Below are positions 62,963 to 64,000 of a stretch of DNA of 64,000 nt, piece after piece; the stretch's first letter is position 1, and each line of letters starts with the position of its first letter. The notes below the pieces were generated by a model, which did not search any database, was not told the DNA's origin, and saw nothing but the letters and a program-made list of their open reading frames with translations. Source of the stretch: Armatimonadota bacterium (GTDB lineage Bacteria; Armatimonadota; Fimbriimonadia; Fimbriimonadales; Fimbriimonadaceae); the NCBI GenBank assembly GCA_020161505.1, contig JAIUNY010000009.1:1-64000 (forward strand). The letters run 5' to 3'. The translations under genes were made by a program, and so were the position numbers.

Positions 62963-64000
62963 ACCCCAACCGTGTAGTAGCGCAGACCCGCTTTCTTCGC
63001 ATCTTCGGATCGAAACGCCCGCCGGCCATCGAACAGGAGGTCACCCGCCATCCGGCGAGCGACTTCATCGAGGTCAAGGCCCGTGAATTCGTCCCATTCC
63101 GTGACAAGGATCGTGGCATCCGCCCCCTCCACCGCGTGCAGCGCGGAATCCCTGAAGTCGAGCTCCGGGTGTATTTTCCGCACGTGATCGATGGCGACCG
63201 GATCGTATGTCTGGATAGACGCTCCCATCGACTGAAGCAGCGCAATCATTTCCAGCGATTTGGCATCGCGGATATCATCCGTGTTGGGCTTGAAGGCGAG
63301 GCCAAGAATGGCGATTTTCTTTCCGTCAAAACTCCCCAATTCCATGCGCAATCGATCAAGGAAGTGGGCGACTTGCTCGTTATTCACCTTCTCCGCAGCC
63401 TTCAAAAGCTCAAAGTCATAGCCCATGGTCTGGCCGACTTTCGTCAGGCCTTGCACATCTTTCGGGAAGCAAGAGCCTCCCCAACCCAATCCGGCTTGCA
63501 GGAACTGCTTTCCGATCCGGCTATCGAGCCCCATGCCTTTGGAGACATCGGCGACATCCGCACCGCACTCTTCGCAAATCCGAGAAATGGCGTTGATGAA
63601 GCTGATTTTCACTGCCAAGAACGAGTTGCTGGCGTACTTGATCAGCTCCGCGCTTGTCCGGTTGGTGACCAAAATCGGGCACCCGTAGCGTCCGTAGAGT
63701 TCCAGTAACTTCAACTCCGCGCCCGGCCGATTCACCCCGATCACAATCCGATCTGGATTCAGCGTGTCGTGGACCGCCGAGCCTTCGCGAAGGAACTCCG
63801 GATTGCTCACGACATCCACCAGATCGCTCTCCACTCCCAACTGGTGCAGAGTGTTCTCAATGAGCTCGCCGGTTCCGACGGGAACCGTGGATTTGGTCAC
63901 CAAGGTGATGTGCTTGCGGATCGCCGGAGCGAGTTGATGCACCACCTGGAGCACGTAGGTGAGGTCAGGTGTGCCATCGGCGCTCGGTGGGGTTCCAACG
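62959..64000 (-). CDS. UDP-glucose 6-dehydrogenase (partial, runs off right edge)
   Basis: 347 codons of the C-terminal part are visible. The frame continues through the edge, reading V-G-T-P-P-S-A-D-G-T-P-D-L-T-Y-V. Then come T-K-S-T-V-P-V-G-T-G, V-S-N-P-E-F-L-R-E-G-S-A-V-H-D, A-S-N-S-F-L-A-V-K-I-S-F-I-N (catalytic Lys region), G-W-G-G-S-C-F-P-K-D (catalytic Cys) and L-G-L-A-F-K-P-N-T-D-D-I-R. Makes UDP-glucuronate for exopolysaccharide. The N-terminal Rossmann domain lies outside the window. The linkage with WcaF and rfb genes suits polysaccharide synthesis. Confidence 0.95.
   Translation of the reverse strand, partial: VGTPPSADGTPDLTYVLQVVHQLAPAIRKHITLVTKSTVPVGTGELIENTLHQLGVESDLVDVVSNPEFLREGSAVHDTLNPDRIVIGVNRPGAELKLLELYGRYGCPILVTNRTSAELIKYASNSFLAVKISFINAISRICEECGADVADVSKGMGLDSRIGKQFLQAGLGWGGSCFPKDVQGLTKVGQTMGYDFELLKAAEKVNNEQVAHFLDRLRMELGSFDGKKIAILGLAFKPNTDDIRDAKSLEMIALLQSMGASIQTYDPVAIDHVRKIHPELDFRDSALHAVEGADATILVTEWDEFTGLDLDEVARRMAGDLLFDGRRAFRSEDAKKAGLRYYTVGV

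Overview
The window looks like chromosomal DNA of a bacterium from the phylum Armatimonadota, probably near Fimbriimonadales. This is inference. It rests on a pseudopilin whose N-terminal helix runs into the segment LFPVFAQAKAAAKN (25167-26024), five PEP-CTERM surface proteins, Gfo/Idh and TIM-barrel proteins with Tat signals, fairly high GC, and many genes whose -10 box lies 5 to 9 bases before the start codon (leaderless transcripts). No rRNA, tRNA, CRISPR array or phage genes were seen.

Layout. 1-242 is the end of an IS3-type element. 243-4631 holds a lamin-tail-like protein, a MarR regulator, two very small paralogues resembling flagellar rod proteins, a secreted metalloprotease, spermidine synthase and a phosphonatase-like HAD enzyme. 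4886-6412 is a hipBA toxin-antitoxin operon with a recognisable operator. 6439-10527 carries two Tat-exported sugar-metabolism-type proteins, an FGE-like protein and ApbE. 10534-11120 is the first of four DUF433/DUF5615 toxin-antitoxin modules. 11181-12707 is an ankyrin protein. 12871-17012 is a leftward operon for envelope and housekeeping functions: dCMP deaminase, WecA/MraY-like transferase, WecB, UppP and Pth.

17173-20579 is lower in GC for much of its length and holds a probably frameshifted secreted protein, a coupled helical-repeat protein and a DUF3137-like membrane protein, followed by LemA (20626-21177). 21321-28204 has a secreted carbonic anhydrase, an M14 carboxypeptidase, an autoregulated lacI-pseudopilin operon, an SbtA-type bicarbonate permease and two small membrane proteins. 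FtsK (28267-30537) is followed by a second DUF433/DUF5615 module. That module lies between rodA and a displaced, diverged copy of the rodA 3' end. 31569-36659 is an operon of a SecD-head-like membrane protein, four related secreted proteins (three of them lipoproteins) and RodA. MoxR plus a glycosyltransferase diverge from it.

38823-47912 contains an SDR enzyme, a DUF2207 membrane protein, an ECF sigma factor operon with two membrane proteins, an ankyrin protein and MsrB, a Phd/ParE module, superoxide dismutase and DinB. 48000-52066 is a tandem array of five paralogous PEP-CTERM proteins beside rfbB-rfbA-rfbC (dTDP-sugar synthesis). Two tandem DUF433/DUF5615 modules follow, then a fused E1 dehydrogenase, a pseudopilin-like protein, a D-cysteine desulfhydrase-like enzyme, and nrnA-truB-DUF2752. 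The window ends with a WcaF-type acetyltransferase and the 3' part of a UDP-glucose dehydrogenase gene.

Main themes: cell-envelope and exopolysaccharide synthesis together with surface proteins, a high density of toxin-antitoxin modules (six), and widespread leaderless promoters. All domain calls were made by reading the sequence. No database search was run.
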